Source of the DNA: Deinococcus sp.
Lineage (GTDB): Bacteria > Deinococcota > Deinococci > Deinococcales > Deinococcaceae
DNA length: 38,131 nt
Direction: 5' to 3'
Assembly (NCBI RefSeq): GCF_018260555.1
Contig: NZ_JAGLBB010000027.1
Location: forward strand, 1 to 38,131
Shown here: positions 1 to 9,901 of the stretch, one piece after another
Position numbering within the stretch: position 1 is the first letter of the stretch
Layout of the letters: every line of letters starts with the position of its first letter
The notes under the pieces: generated by a model
Database searches by the model: none
Seen by the model: the letters and a program-made list of their open reading frames with translations, nothing else
Told to the model about the DNA's origin: nothing
Translations under genes and position numbers: made by a program

Positions 1-697
<697 letters not shown>

Positions 698-737
698 AGG
701 GCAGCGGTTACGGGATCGGCGGTCATGGGCGCGGCAT

Positions 738-1736
<999 letters not shown>

Positions 1737-1745
1737 AACCCCGTG

Positions 1746-1751
1746 ATTCTA
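1746..1751 (-). promoter_or_regulatory. -10 box for trpS
   Basis: TAGAAT on the minus strand, 9 nt before the trpS ATG. No clear -35 was found. The spacing predicts a leader of only 2-3 nt. Confidence 0.5.
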
Positions 1752-1817
1752 GCGGGCGCCGCACACGAACAGCAGGCGGCCACGCGTGCGGCCCAGGCCA
1801 CCGGGCCCGGCAACACG

Positions 1818-1841
1818 AAAAAGCCCCGCGCAGAGCGGGGC
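1818..1841 (-). terminator. Rho-independent terminator of the foldase gene
   Basis: On the minus strand a GCCCCGC / GCGGGGC stem with a 5-nt loop is followed by TTTTT. It lies 20 nt beyond the foldase stop codon and separates that gene from trpS. Confidence 0.85.
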
Positions 1842-1860
1842 CGGAGCAGGGGAGGAGAGG

Positions 1861-3774
1861 TTACCTGTCGGCGGGGGGGGCCGCCGGGGCCTTGTCGTCC
1901 TTGGCGGGCGTCTTGCTGTCCGTGGCGGGGGCGGCGCTGTCCTGACTGGTGCTGTCCTGCCCGGCGCTGTCTTTGTTGGGTGCGGCCTTGGGCGCGGCGG
2001 CGTCCACGCGCTTTTGCTGCGCGGCCAGCACGGCCTTCAGGTTATCCTTGGGTTTCAGGGTGGCGACCTGCGCGGCCAGGAACTTCTGACCTTCTTCCGA
2101 TTGCTTCTGCGACAGCACCTGCGACCTGATCTGCTCGCTCACGGCGCTCAGGGGCTGCGTGGCGGCGGGCTTCAGGTCCGTCACGTACGCCACCGAGTAC
2201 CGCTCCCCGACCTTCACGGGGTCGCTCAGGCTGCCTTCCCCCGCGCTTCGCAGGTCCTTGGCCGTGAACACGGCGGCGTCCAGGGCCGCGTCCAGCTTGC
2301 CGTCGCCGGCCGTGACCTGTCCGCGCTCGCTGACGGTTCCGCCGGCCTTCACGGCGGCGGCGTTAAAGTCGGCCCCGCCGTCGTAGCTGTTGCGGAACGC
2401 GAGCGCCTTGGCCTCGTCCTTGAAACTGGCTTCGAACACGGTGCCGCTGGCGGGGGTCTGGAACTGCGCGGCGTTCTTCATGTAGAACGCCTGCACCTCG
2501 GCGTCCGTGACCTTCACGTTGCGGGCGCCGTACGCGGCGATTCCGGCGGCGATCTCCTGCTGCGTGCCGGTCAGATTGAGTTTCAGGCGCTCGGCGATGG
2601 TCGGCGCGGCGTAGCCCTGGATCAGCTGCTGCACCACCTGCGGTTTCAGGATGGAGTTCACGAGTTGCGAGGCCTGCTCAGGCTGCACCTGCTGAAGCAG
2701 CGCCGAGAACTGCTGGTTGTTCACGACCTGCTCCACGGCTTTCGAGTACGGGATGTCCCGCCCGGCCACGGTCGCCACAGTGGGGTCCTCGACCTTCCAG
2801 TTCGGGTCCTTGAACTCGATCTTGGCGTCTTTTTCCAGGCCAGTCGCCCACGCTTCGACGGCGGCGTTCTTCTTCTGCTCGTTCACAGCCGCCGTGATGT
2901 CGGTCTTGGCATCCGCGAAGGGCTTGGCGGCGGGCGCGAGGTATTTCTCGACCTTCACGATGTAGAACTTGCCGCCGCTCTCGATCACGTCGGTCAGGCC
3001 GCCGCTGGTCAGAGCGAACGCAGCGGCCCCCACCTCGGCGGGCAGCGCCACCTGCGCCACGGGGCGCGGCACGCCGTTCTCGACAGGACCGAGCGCGCCG
3101 CCGCGCTCACCGAACTCGGTGCTGTTGGCCTTGGCGAGCGCGGCGAAGTCCGCCCCGCCCCGCGCCTGCTTCAGCAGGGCCTGAGCCTTGGCCTTGTCGG
3201 CCACGACGATCTGACGGCCCTGGATGCGGGCGTCCGTCTGGAATTTGCCGGGGTTCAGGTCGTAGTACGCCTGAAGTTCCGCGTCGGTCGCGGCGGGCAC
3301 GGCCTTCTTGATCTCCTCGACGCGGCGCTCGACGGCCAGACTCTGGCGCACCTGCTCACGGTACGAGCTGTCGGTCAGGCCCGCGCCCTGCAGCGCGTCC
3401 GTCCAGGCCTTGTTGTCGGTCAGCTGGTTGGCCTCGCGGACTTCCTTGACCTTGGCGGCCACATCGGCGCGGCTGACCTTCACGCCTTTCACGGCGTTCT
3501 GCACCAGCGTCTGACGAATCTGCTGCGCGACCACGAAGGTCTTGAAGTCGTCGCCCAGCACGCCGGTATCGGTACTGGCCAGCACAGGGTTGGCGCGGCG
3601 GGCCGCTTCGAGCGCCTCGACGGTCACGGTCGTGCCGTTCACAGTCAGGGCGGGCGTACCGGTCTGCCGGTTGAACAGCGAGCCCAGGTTCGGGGTGAAC
3701 TGGTAGGCCATGCCCACCACCAGCAGCAGGGCCAGAACACCCAGCAGGCCGTTCACGAATTTCTTGTTTTTCAC
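1861..3774 (-). CDS. Membrane-anchored SurA/PpiC-type peptidyl-prolyl isomerase
   Basis: A probable periplasmic foldase that binds unfolded exported proteins. The 637-residue product starts with a short basic segment (VKNKK) and one transmembrane helix (about residues 6-24), then a long hydrophilic part. The region around residues 50-200 resembles the SurA/PpiD N-terminal chaperone domain, with a DAELQAYYDLNPGKF motif. A parvulin-like domain follows (residues about 190-300, ending GGLTDVIESGGKFYIVKVE), and a second SurA-like/parvulin-like unit (DAEVQAFYMKNAAQF) suggests a duplication. The C-terminus is an Ala/Asp/Lys/Pro-rich tail. The start is GTG at 3774, because AAGGAG lies 5 nt upstream of it; the earlier TTG at 3792 would leave that site inside the gene. 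It diverges from tRNA-Arg, and their promoters overlap. Confidence 0.85.
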   Translation of the reverse strand: MKNKKFVNGLLGVLALLLVVGMAYQFTPNLGSLFNRQTGTPALTVNGTTVTVEALEAARRANPVLASTDTGVLGDDFKTFVVAQQIRQTLVQNAVKGVKVSRADVAAKVKEVREANQLTDNKAWTDALQGAGLTDSSYREQVRQSLAVERRVEEIKKAVPAATDAELQAYYDLNPGKFQTDARIQGRQIVVADKAKAQALLKQARGGADFAALAKANSTEFGERGGALGPVENGVPRPVAQVALPAEVGAAAFALTSGGLTDVIESGGKFYIVKVEKYLAPAAKPFADAKTDITAAVNEQKKNAAVEAWATGLEKDAKIEFKDPNWKVEDPTVATVAGRDIPYSKAVEQVVNNQQFSALLQQVQPEQASQLVNSILKPQVVQQLIQGYAAPTIAERLKLNLTGTQQEIAAGIAAYGARNVKVTDAEVQAFYMKNAAQFQTPASGTVFEASFKDEAKALAFRNSYDGGADFNAAAVKAGGTVSERGQVTAGDGKLDAALDAAVFTAKDLRSAGEGSLSDPVKVGERYSVAYVTDLKPAATQPLSAVSEQIRSQVLSQKQSEEGQKFLAAQVATLKPKDNLKAVLAAQQKRVDAAAPKAAPNKDSAGQDSTSQDSAAPATDSKTPAKDDKAPAAPPADR

Positions 3775-3803
3775 TTGATCTCCTTCATGCAAGGTGCTAG
3801 GGT
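3775..3803 (+). promoter_or_regulatory. Promoter of tRNA-Arg
   Basis: TTGATC (3775-3780) and TAGGGT (3798-3803) are separated by 17 bp, and the tRNA begins 12 nt after the -10. On the opposite strand TACCCT (3799-3804) can serve as the -10 of the foldase gene, so the two promoters overlap back to back. Confidence 0.65.
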
Positions 3804-3814
3804 ACGCGAGCTAT

Positions 3815-3891
<77 letters not shown>

Positions 3892-3908
3892 CACCGATTC
3901 CCGGAACG

Positions 3909-3929
3909 CCACCCTCGCGGGTGGTGTTT
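3909..3929 (+). terminator. Terminator of tRNA-Arg
   Basis: CCACCC / GGGTGG with a TCGC tetraloop, followed by a short T-rich stretch (TGTTT). It lies 18 nt after the tRNA. Confidence 0.65.
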
Positions 3930-4129
3930 ACGTTGAGAGTTCCGCCCGCGGGGCGCAGGCCGTGACAGGCTGGTCCGGAAGTCGCACGCGCCGGATTCTA
4001 GCACGCACGGTTAAACGGGCGTAAAGCCGGAAACGGCGTCTGCAACATTCTTTTTCGCCGTCCGGCACACCTGGGGGCCCGGCCAGGGCGATTGCGGCGC
4101 GCCTCTCCCCCCACACCCGCCGCGCCCTG

Positions 4130-4135
4130 TACGCT
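4130..4135 (+). promoter_or_regulatory. -10 box, leaderless start of the SIS gene
   Basis: TACGCT lies 7 nt before the ATG at 4143. No Shine-Dalgarno sequence is seen between them. Confidence 0.6.
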
Positions 4136-4142
4136 GTCACGC

Positions 4143-5141
4143 ATGAGTGCCCCGATCAACCTCCTGACACTGCTTGAAACGCTGCCCGGCTCGTACGCCG
4201 GCCCTGCCCGCCCCGACGAGGCTCCCTACGGCCTGGTTGGCGTGGGTGAAGGCGCCCTGGCCGCCGCCATCGCCCAGACCCTGATCGCCAGCAGCCTCAC
4301 GCGGGGCGGCACGCAGTTCGTACTTGGCAGCCCCGACGCCAGCGCTCTGGCCACCGATTACGCCGATCTGGCCGTCGTGGCCGGCGCGAATGCCCGCCGG
4401 GTCGCGACCGGCGGCACCCCCGAGGAGATCGACGTGCTGGTGCCCGGCGGGCCGCTCGCCACGTACCACTTTGCGCAGTTCGTCGCGCACGCCAGCGGCC
4501 ACAGCGACGAGGCCGCCGCCGCCGACGCCCTGCTGGGCGACCTGGCCGCACGCTGCGCGCCGCACGTCACCGAGAACAACCCCGCCCGTGACCTCGCCTG
4601 GAGCCTGTGGGGCCGCACGCCCCTGCTGCTCGCCGCGCCCGAGGCCGAGGCCCTCCCGCACGCATGGCAGCACCTGCTGGCCCGCACCGGCAAGACCCTG
4701 AGCGTTCCCGTGCTGGGCGACCCGCTGCCCTTCGTGACCGGTGCGTTCGAAGCGCAGCACGAGAAGGGAGACGCGCGGGTCGCCCTGATCCTCGGGGACG
4801 CCGACGACACCCTGATGCTGGCCCGCGAGATCCTCGAAAGCCGCATCGACGAGATCATTCACGTGCCGTACCCGGACGGCGCCGTCGGCTACCCCGCCAC
4901 GCTGGCCCTGTGGTACTTCGGCGCGTGGGTCGCCGCGTACCTCGCCGAGCGCTACGAGGTCGAACCCGGCGACCTGCCGGTCCTGGGCCGCGCGCAGGGC
5001 GTCATGAGCGGCGAGGACCGCGAGAACGCCCGCCTGGCCGCGCCCCGCGACGACCTGCGCCGCACCAACGTCCTGAAAGACTGGGCGGACGATCAGGACG
5101 TGGGCGACGTGGAACTCGACGAGGACGACCTAGACGAGTAA
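4143..5141 (+). CDS. SIS-domain protein, bifunctional phosphoglucose/phosphomannose isomerase-like
   Basis: A 332-residue cytosolic protein with the double-SIS (sugar isomerase) fold. The first half has the VGVGEGALAAAIAQTL loop that resembles a phosphosugar-binding segment. The second half ends like the bacterial PGI/PMI C-terminal domain (ILGDADDTLMLAREIL, VPYPDGAVGYPATLALWYFGAWVAAYLAERYEVEPGDLPVL). By family it would interconvert fructose-6-phosphate with glucose-6-phosphate or mannose-6-phosphate; the substrate cannot be fixed from sequence. The C-terminus is strongly acidic (DVELDEDDLDE). The start ATG at 4143 was chosen because a TACGCT -10 lies 7 nt upstream and the reading frame before it is proline-rich and unlike protein. 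The last base of its TAA stop is also the first base of a repeat element. Confidence 0.75.
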   Translation: MSAPINLLTLLETLPGSYAGPARPDEAPYGLVGVGEGALAAAIAQTLIASSLTRGGTQFVLGSPDASALATDYADLAVVAGANARRVATGGTPEEIDVLVPGGPLATYHFAQFVAHASGHSDEAAAADALLGDLAARCAPHVTENNPARDLAWSLWGRTPLLLAAPEAEALPHAWQHLLARTGKTLSVPVLGDPLPFVTGAFEAQHEKGDARVALILGDADDTLMLAREILESRIDEIIHVPYPDGAVGYPATLALWYFGAWVAAYLAERYEVEPGDLPVLGRAQGVMSGEDRENARLAAPRDDLRRTNVLKDWADDQDVGDVELDEDDLDE

Positions 5142-5275
5142 TACGGATTCCGATTGATTCGGTGCAGTTCTGAATCAATCCGAGCGGATGCGAGTGGGAA
5201 CAGCATACGGATTGGGCGGTATGGAGCCGCAGGCGGCGCTTTTCCGACTGTGGTGGAATGGAGCGGAATCCGTAT
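5141..5275 (-). repeat. 135-bp hairpin repeat element, copy A
   Basis: Begins ATACGGATTCCG and ends CGGAATCCGTAT, perfect 12-bp terminal inverted repeats. Read on the minus strand it has the same order as the other copies: 5' hairpin, CCGTATG, GTTCCCACTCGCATCC spacer, then the GGATTGATTC/GAATCAATC hairpin. It begins on the last base of the SIS-gene stop codon. Confidence 0.95.
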
Positions 5276-5345
5276 AATCCGTTTGCGGGGCGCGGGAAGC
5301 AGGGCACGGTGGAGAACAGCTGCGTCCTGCCTCCCGCGCCCCGCT

Positions 5346-5410
5346 CCCATCAGTCCAGCGGCCCCATCAGTCCAGCGGTCCCATCAGTCCAGCGGTCCCA
5401 TCAGTGCAGG
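5346..5410. repeat. 17-bp tandem repeat at the hom stop codon
   Basis: Three full units (5346-5362, 5363-5379, 5380-5396) and a partial fourth of CCCATCAGTCCAGCGGT. The fourth unit contains the last codons and TGA of hom, so on the minus strand the stop is followed by three more copies of TGATGGGACCGCTGGAC. Confidence 0.9.
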
Positions 5411-6363
5411 GGAACGTGGCCGGGGAAGCCGATGAGCAGGTCGAGCAGGTCGCCGACCATGGCGCTGGCAGTGACCAGGCCGCCGGCCCCGCCCCCGGCG
5501 AAGATCAGGGAGCCGCACTCCTCGCCCTCGTAGACCATGGCGTTGCGGCTGGCGCCGGCGGTGCACAGCGGGTGCGTTTCGGGCAGGGATTGCGGGGCGA
5601 CGCGGGCCTGCCACTCGCCATTCACGGATTCGAGTTCCGCAACCAGCTTGATGCGCTCCCCGCGGGCGCGGGCGGCCTGAATGTCGGCCTGCGTGACGTG
5701 CTCGATGCCCTGCACCTGCACGCGGTCGTATCGGAAGTTCCCGTCCGCGCAGAAGCGGGCCAGGACCGTGAGTTTGTGCGCGGTGTCGAATCCGCCGACA
5801 TCCAGGGTGGGGGGGTCCTCGGCGTACCCGAGCGCCTGCGCTTCCGCGAGCGCCTGGGCATAATCCCGGCCGCCTTCCATCTGCGTCAGGATGTACAGGC
5901 AGGTGCCGTTCAGCACGGCCTGAAGGCGCGTGAAGGTACTGGCGCGCAGCACGGTGCTCATGGGGCCGATGACGGGCGTGCCGGCCATCACGGACGCCTC
6001 GTAGTACAGTTTGCCGTTCAGGGCGTAATCGCGCAGTTCGTCCCAGCATTCGGCCAGCAGGGCCTTGTTGGCCGTGATGACGGGCCGCCCGGAGCGCAGG
6101 TAGGGCCGCAGCATGGTCATGGGAAGGTCCACGCCGCCCAGCGCCTCGATCACGACCTCGCACTCCTGCAAGAAGGCGGGGTCGGTGGTCAGGGGCGTTC
6201 CGGCCGGAATGCGGCGTTCGCGGGTCGTGTCGCGCACGAGGACGCCCACGATCTCGATGCGCACGCCCAGGTCCGCGAAGATCGCTTCACGGCGTTCAAT
6301 CAGATTCAGGACATCCTGCCCCACGGTGCCACAGCCGAGCATGCCCACAGTCACGGTTCTCAT
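5401..6363 (-). CDS. hom: Homoserine dehydrogenase (short form, no ACT domain)
   Basis: Reduces aspartate semialdehyde to homoserine with NAD(P)H, on the route to threonine and methionine. The 320-residue protein has a Rossmann loop G-x-L-G-C-G-x-V-G at residues 7-15 and the active-site region with K100 in TANKALL. The catalytic set E182 / D193 / K197 lies in the DVGGFDTAHK motif and matches the spacing of the known Glu-Asp-Lys triad. It ends after the catalytic domain: the roughly 100-residue ACT domain that carries threonine feedback in the 430-residue form is absent, so this enzyme is probably not inhibited through an ACT site. The ATG at 6363 lies 7 nt after a TACAGT -10 box. Its stop codon lies in a 17-bp tandem repeat. 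Confidence 0.95.
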   Translation of the reverse strand: MRTVTVGMLGCGTVGQDVLNLIERREAIFADLGVRIEIVGVLVRDTTRERRIPAGTPLTTDPAFLQECEVVIEALGGVDLPMTMLRPYLRSGRPVITANKALLAECWDELRDYALNGKLYYEASVMAGTPVIGPMSTVLRASTFTRLQAVLNGTCLYILTQMEGGRDYAQALAEAQALGYAEDPPTLDVGGFDTAHKLTVLARFCADGNFRYDRVQVQGIEHVTQADIQAARARGERIKLVAELESVNGEWQARVAPQSLPETHPLCTAGASRNAMVYEGEECGSLIFAGGGAGGLVTASAMVGDLLDLLIGFPGHVPLH

Positions 6364-6370
6364 GCGCCCG

Positions 6371-6376
6371 ACTGTA
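6371..6376 (-). promoter_or_regulatory. -10 box, leaderless start of hom
   Basis: TACAGT on the minus strand, 7 nt before the hom ATG. Confidence 0.6.
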
Positions 6377-6461
6377 GCGCCCGGTCCGCGCCGGGCCGGA
6401 GGGGCGGGATAGGTGTGGGCCCCGCCCGGAGCACCCCGGTTGCCCGGACGTGAAGCCTTCC

Positions 6462-6597
6462 AGACGGACTGCGCTTCATCCCACCACAGTCGGAACAGCG
6501 CCGCCTGAGGCTTTATACCGCGAAGGGGCGTCTGCTGTTCCTACTCGCCTCCACTCGGACTGATTCGGGACTGCACCCAATCAATCGGAATCCGTAT
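6462..6597 (+). repeat. Hairpin repeat element, copy B
   Basis: About 136 bp, from AGACGGACTGCG to CGGAATCCGTAT. The left terminal repeat has diverged, and its change (AGACG) is matched in the middle arm (CGTCT). The 3' hairpin is degenerate on its left arm (GGACTGATTC). With copy G it forms a subfamily carrying GCGAAGGGGCGT in the middle. Confidence 0.9.
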
Positions 6598-6650
6598 CAG
6601 TCAAAACCCACAGCGCCGCGCCGGGCCCATTTCCGTCTAGGGTGGGACGC

Positions 6651-6656
6651 TAGACT
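6651..6656 (+). promoter_or_regulatory. -10 box upstream of the prfA leader ORF
   Basis: TAGACT lies 6 nt before an ATG at 6663. The transcript would start at or next to that ATG, about 95 nt before prfA. Confidence 0.55.
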
Positions 6657-6662
6657 GCGTTC

Positions 6663-6757
6663 ATGTTGCCTGTGACTTCCCTCCGCCCTGACCTTCACGG
6701 TCCCCCAGGAGCACGCCCGCGCGGGTACACCCGCGGGGCGGCCCGGACCCCCACCGC

Positions 6758-6761
<4 letters not shown>
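6663..6761 (+). CDS. Possible 32-residue leader peptide of prfA
   Basis: An ATG placed 6 nt after a -10 box opens a 32-codon frame (starts MLPVTSLRPD) that ends in TGA overlapping the prfA ATG (ATGA). The arrangement suggests that ribosomes loaded at a leaderless ATG terminate on the prfA start and reinitiate; prfA itself has no visible Shine-Dalgarno site. The peptide is rich in Arg, Pro and Gly, has no recognised family, and may matter only as a translated leader. Its stop is a UGA codon, which is not read by RF1, so classical RF1 autoregulation is not implied. Confidence 0.4.
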
Positions 6762-7862
<1,101 letters not shown>

Positions 7863-7876
<14 letters not shown>

Positions 7877-8357
7877 CCTGCTGGTCGCCGCCGGGATCCT
7901 GCGCGACCGCTTCGGTCGGGTGCTGCTGGTCGGGAACGACTGGCAGGGCCACGGGCGCGTGCGTCACACCCTGCCCGGCGGGGTCGTGGAACCCGGCGAG
8001 ACCCTCCCGGAAGCGCTGTACCGCGAGATCTTCGAGGAAACCGGCCTGAAACTCACGGGCATCAAGCACATGGCCTACACCGTGCACATCGAGGACGAGC
8101 GGCGCGGCGAGCGCGCCATCGCCGTGGCATTCGAGGCCACCTGGGACGGCCTGCTGAACCCCGCCGACCCGGACGGCTTCATCGTCGAGGCGCGCTTCTG
8201 CACCCTGGAAGAAGCGCTGGACCTGATCGAGTCGCCGCCCATGCGTGAACCTCTGAGTGACTTCCTGAAAACCGGCGAACCCGGACGCTTCTACGCCTTC
8301 AAAGGCTGGGACGGTCGGGGAGGCCTGCGCATACCGACGCTCAAACCCCGCCCGTAA
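7863..8357 (+). CDS. Nudix hydrolase
   Basis: A 164-residue enzyme of the Nudix superfamily, which hydrolyses nucleoside diphosphates linked to another moiety. The signature G-x5-E-x7-R-E-U-x-E-E-x-G-U is intact: G40, E46, R54-E55, E58-E59, G61, so the metal-binding site is complete. The substrate is not predictable. The start ATG lies inside the end of prfA (14-nt overlap), so expression should follow the release factor. It is followed by a long inverted repeat (8376-8426) and a hairpin repeat element. Deinococci carry unusually many Nudix genes; this window alone has three. Confidence 0.9.
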
Positions 8358-8375
8358 GCACCGTGCCAGGTTCAC

Positions 8376-8426
8376 CGCCGCAGATCAGGCTTCCTTTCAC
8401 GTGGACAGGGAGCCTGATCTGCGGCG
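8376..8426. terminator. Long inverted repeat after the Nudix gene
   Basis: CGCCGCAGATCAGGCT pairs perfectly with AGCCTGATCTGCGGCG (16 bp) around a loop of about 19 nt, starting 18 nt after the stop codon. There is no T-tract, so it may act as a transcript-end stabiliser or a weak terminator rather than a classical one. Confidence 0.6.
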
Positions 8427-8516
8427 TGTCATGTGAACGGCCGTCTGGTTCGCTCGGGACCCGCCAACGCCCCGGGCTGCCAGTGAAACGCCCAGAACCC
8501 GCTTCTGCTCCCACTC

Positions 8517-8651
8517 ATACGGATTCCGCTCCATTCCGCCGCAGTCGGGAAGACACCGCCTGCGGCTCCATAACGCGAAATCCGTATGCTGTTCCTACTC
8601 GCGTCCGCTCGGATTGATTCAGAACTGCAGCGAATCAATCGGAATCCGTAT
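8517..8651 (+). repeat. 135-bp hairpin repeat element, copy C
   Basis: Full length, with ATACGGATTCCG and CGGAATCCGTAT ends. The 5' hairpin arms ATACGGATTCCGC and GCGAAATCCGTAT pair at 12 of 13 positions. The 3' hairpin is GGATTGATTC / GAATCAATC. With 8376-8426 and the next hairpin it fills the 345-bp gap between the Nudix gene and greA; no gene is seen there. Confidence 0.95.
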
Positions 8652-8659
8652 CGCTTCGC

Positions 8660-8696
8660 TCGGATTGAATGGACTGCAAAGACCGTTCAATCCGAG
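8660..8696. repeat. Hairpin-only relative of the repeat, at the 3' side of greA
   Basis: CTCGGATTGAATGG pairs with CCGTTCAATCCGAG around ACTGCAAAGA, followed by TCCGT. It looks like the 3' hairpin of the repeat family with changed but still pairing arms. It directly follows copy C and lies just beyond the greA stop codon (minus strand), so it may end greA transcripts. Confidence 0.7.
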
Positions 8697-8702
8697 TCCG
8701 TC

Positions 8703-9173
8703 CTACATGTATTCGACGGCCAGGATCTCGAACTCGGCAGTGCCCTTGGGCAGTTGCACCGCGACCTTCTCGCCGGCTTTACGACCTGCCAGGGCCTTCC
8801 CGATGGGGCTGGCGTCACTGATCTTGCCGTTCAGAACGTCCACCTCGTAGGTGCCGACCAGTTCGAACTTGTGCTCCTTGCCCCTGGCGTCTTTCACGGT
8901 GACCGTGGCGCCCAGGCCAGCGCCGCCGCTGCTGTCTTCCTCGATGATCACCGAGCGTTCCAGCTGGCTTTCCAGTTCCGAGATGCGGGCCTCGTTCTCG
9001 GACTGCTGCATGCGGGCCTCGTCGTAGGCGGCACTTTCCCGCAGGTCGCCGTCGGCAATGGCGCGGCCCATGTTCTCGGAGATTTCCTCACGCTTGGTGG
9101 TTTTCAGGAAGTGAAGGGTTTCGAGCAGTTTTTCATACCCGCGCGGGGTCATGGTGATGCGTTCTTTCGTCAT
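8703..9173 (-). CDS. greA: Transcription elongation factor GreA
   Basis: GreA enters the RNA polymerase secondary channel and stimulates cleavage of backtracked RNA. The 156-residue product has the N-terminal coiled coil and C-terminal globular (FKBP-like) domain of the family. The coiled-coil tip reads DGDLRESAAYDEAR (about residues 42-55) and keeps the Asp and Glu that hold the catalytic Mg2+, so this is an active Gre factor and not the inhibitory paralogue Gfh1, whose tip is a different acidic loop. The C-terminal PIGKALAGRKAGEKVAV motif is typical. The start ATG lies 9 nt after a TATACT -10 box. Confidence 0.93.
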   Translation of the reverse strand: MTKERITMTPRGYEKLLETLHFLKTTKREEISENMGRAIADGDLRESAAYDEARMQQSENEARISELESQLERSVIIEEDSSGGAGLGATVTVKDARGKEHKFELVGTYEVDVLNGKISDASPIGKALAGRKAGEKVAVQLPKGTAEFEILAVEYM

Positions 9174-9182
9174 AGACAGTCA

Positions 9183-9188
9183 AGTATA
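9183..9188 (-). promoter_or_regulatory. -10 box for greA
   Basis: TATACT on the minus strand, 9 nt before the greA ATG. Confidence 0.6.
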
Positions 9189-9344
9189 GAGCTTCGGGTG
9201 CTCAGGATGTCTGTGCGGTGGCCGCCTCTCACGGATCGGCCACTCGGTACTCGGGCGCCTCTGCATCGCGGTGGCGGGCGGCGCAGGTAGTGATGATGAA
9301 GGACGCCCTCAGCGGCTCCCCACGCACCCCGGCGCAGCGGCGGG

Positions 9345-9350
9345 TACGCT
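9345..9350 (+). promoter_or_regulatory. -10 box, leaderless start of the hydrophilic protein gene
   Basis: TACGCT lies 7 nt before the ATG at 9358, the same hexamer and spacing as at the SIS gene. Confidence 0.6.
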
Positions 9351-9357
9351 GGGCACC

Positions 9358-9684
9358 ATGACCCGCAAGAACGATTCCGAGTACGCCCCGGAGGGCGAAG
9401 TGCGAGACGACGGCACCACCGCCGAACTGGTGCAGGACAAGATGGCCGCCGAGAGCCTGCTGCGCGGCGCCGCCTCTGCCGACAGCACCAACCCCAACGA
9501 CCAGCCGGGCTTCAATGACGGCGTGCTGGGCGGCCACGACTTCGAAGACCGCCAGGGCACCCCCAACAACGACGGTGACAGCGACCTCGAAGGCCGCGCG
9601 CAGGGCGGTGACGGCGCGCACCGCAGCGGTGGCGTGGACGGCGGCCCCGCCCGCACCACCCTGCTCCCCCGCACCGGGAAGTAA
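9358..9684 (+). CDS. Small, highly hydrophilic, probably disordered protein
   Basis: A 108-residue protein of no family I recognise. By my count it has about 18 Gly and 14 Asp, many Asn, Ser and Thr, no Cys, one Phe-containing turn and no hydrophobic core or membrane segment, so it is expected to be disordered. Its composition fits the loose definition of hydrophilins (high Gly, very hydrophilic), proteins often induced by drying or osmotic stress; a role in desiccation tolerance is inference. The gene is supported by a leaderless -10 box at the ATG, a strong terminator right after the stop, and codon use like its neighbours. An upstream in-frame extension exists but lacks these signals. Confidence 0.65.
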   Translation: MTRKNDSEYAPEGEVRDDGTTAELVQDKMAAESLLRGAASADSTNPNDQPGFNDGVLGGHDFEDRQGTPNNDGDSDLEGRAQGGDGAHRSGGVDGGPARTTLLPRTGK

Positions 9685-9694
9685 CCCACCACAG

Positions 9695-9727
9695 CCCCCC
9701 CGACCGCTGATCTGGTCGGGGGGTTGT
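9695..9727 (+). terminator. Terminator of the hydrophilic protein gene
   Basis: CCCCCCGACC / GGTCGGGGGG with an 8-nt loop, followed by TTGT. It begins 10 nt after the stop codon. Confidence 0.85.
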
Positions 9728-9901
9728 ACGTCTGACTGTCGGCGGCCGTCAGGGGCTGTCGCTGCTCGGGCCGACTCCGGTGGTATGGCTGGTAAAGCCA
9801 TTCAATACGAGAGGACGCGAGTCAGAGGACAGACAGTCTGGCCCGGAGTAGACAGGCCGCCGCAGACGCGGCTTTTCGGCCGCCCACTGCGGCGGCTGTG
9901 G
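9728..9901. other. Intergenic region between convergent genes, with hairpins
   Basis: No gene seen. The right part contains GCCGCCGCAG (9861-9870) pairing with CTGCGGCGGC around a nested GCGGC/GCCGC stem (to about 9897), a likely transcript end for the HD-protein gene on the minus strand. An ACTCCGG / CCGGAGT pair (about 9774 and 9844) brackets the left part. Confidence 0.4.

Noticed and set aside
3774..3792. TTG at 3792 as foldase start
   Set aside because: It would place the AAGGAG ribosome site inside the gene; GTG at 3774 has that site at the proper distance.
5346..5410. Possible small CRISPR array
   Set aside because: The 17-bp units are contiguous, with no spacers, and no cas gene is near.
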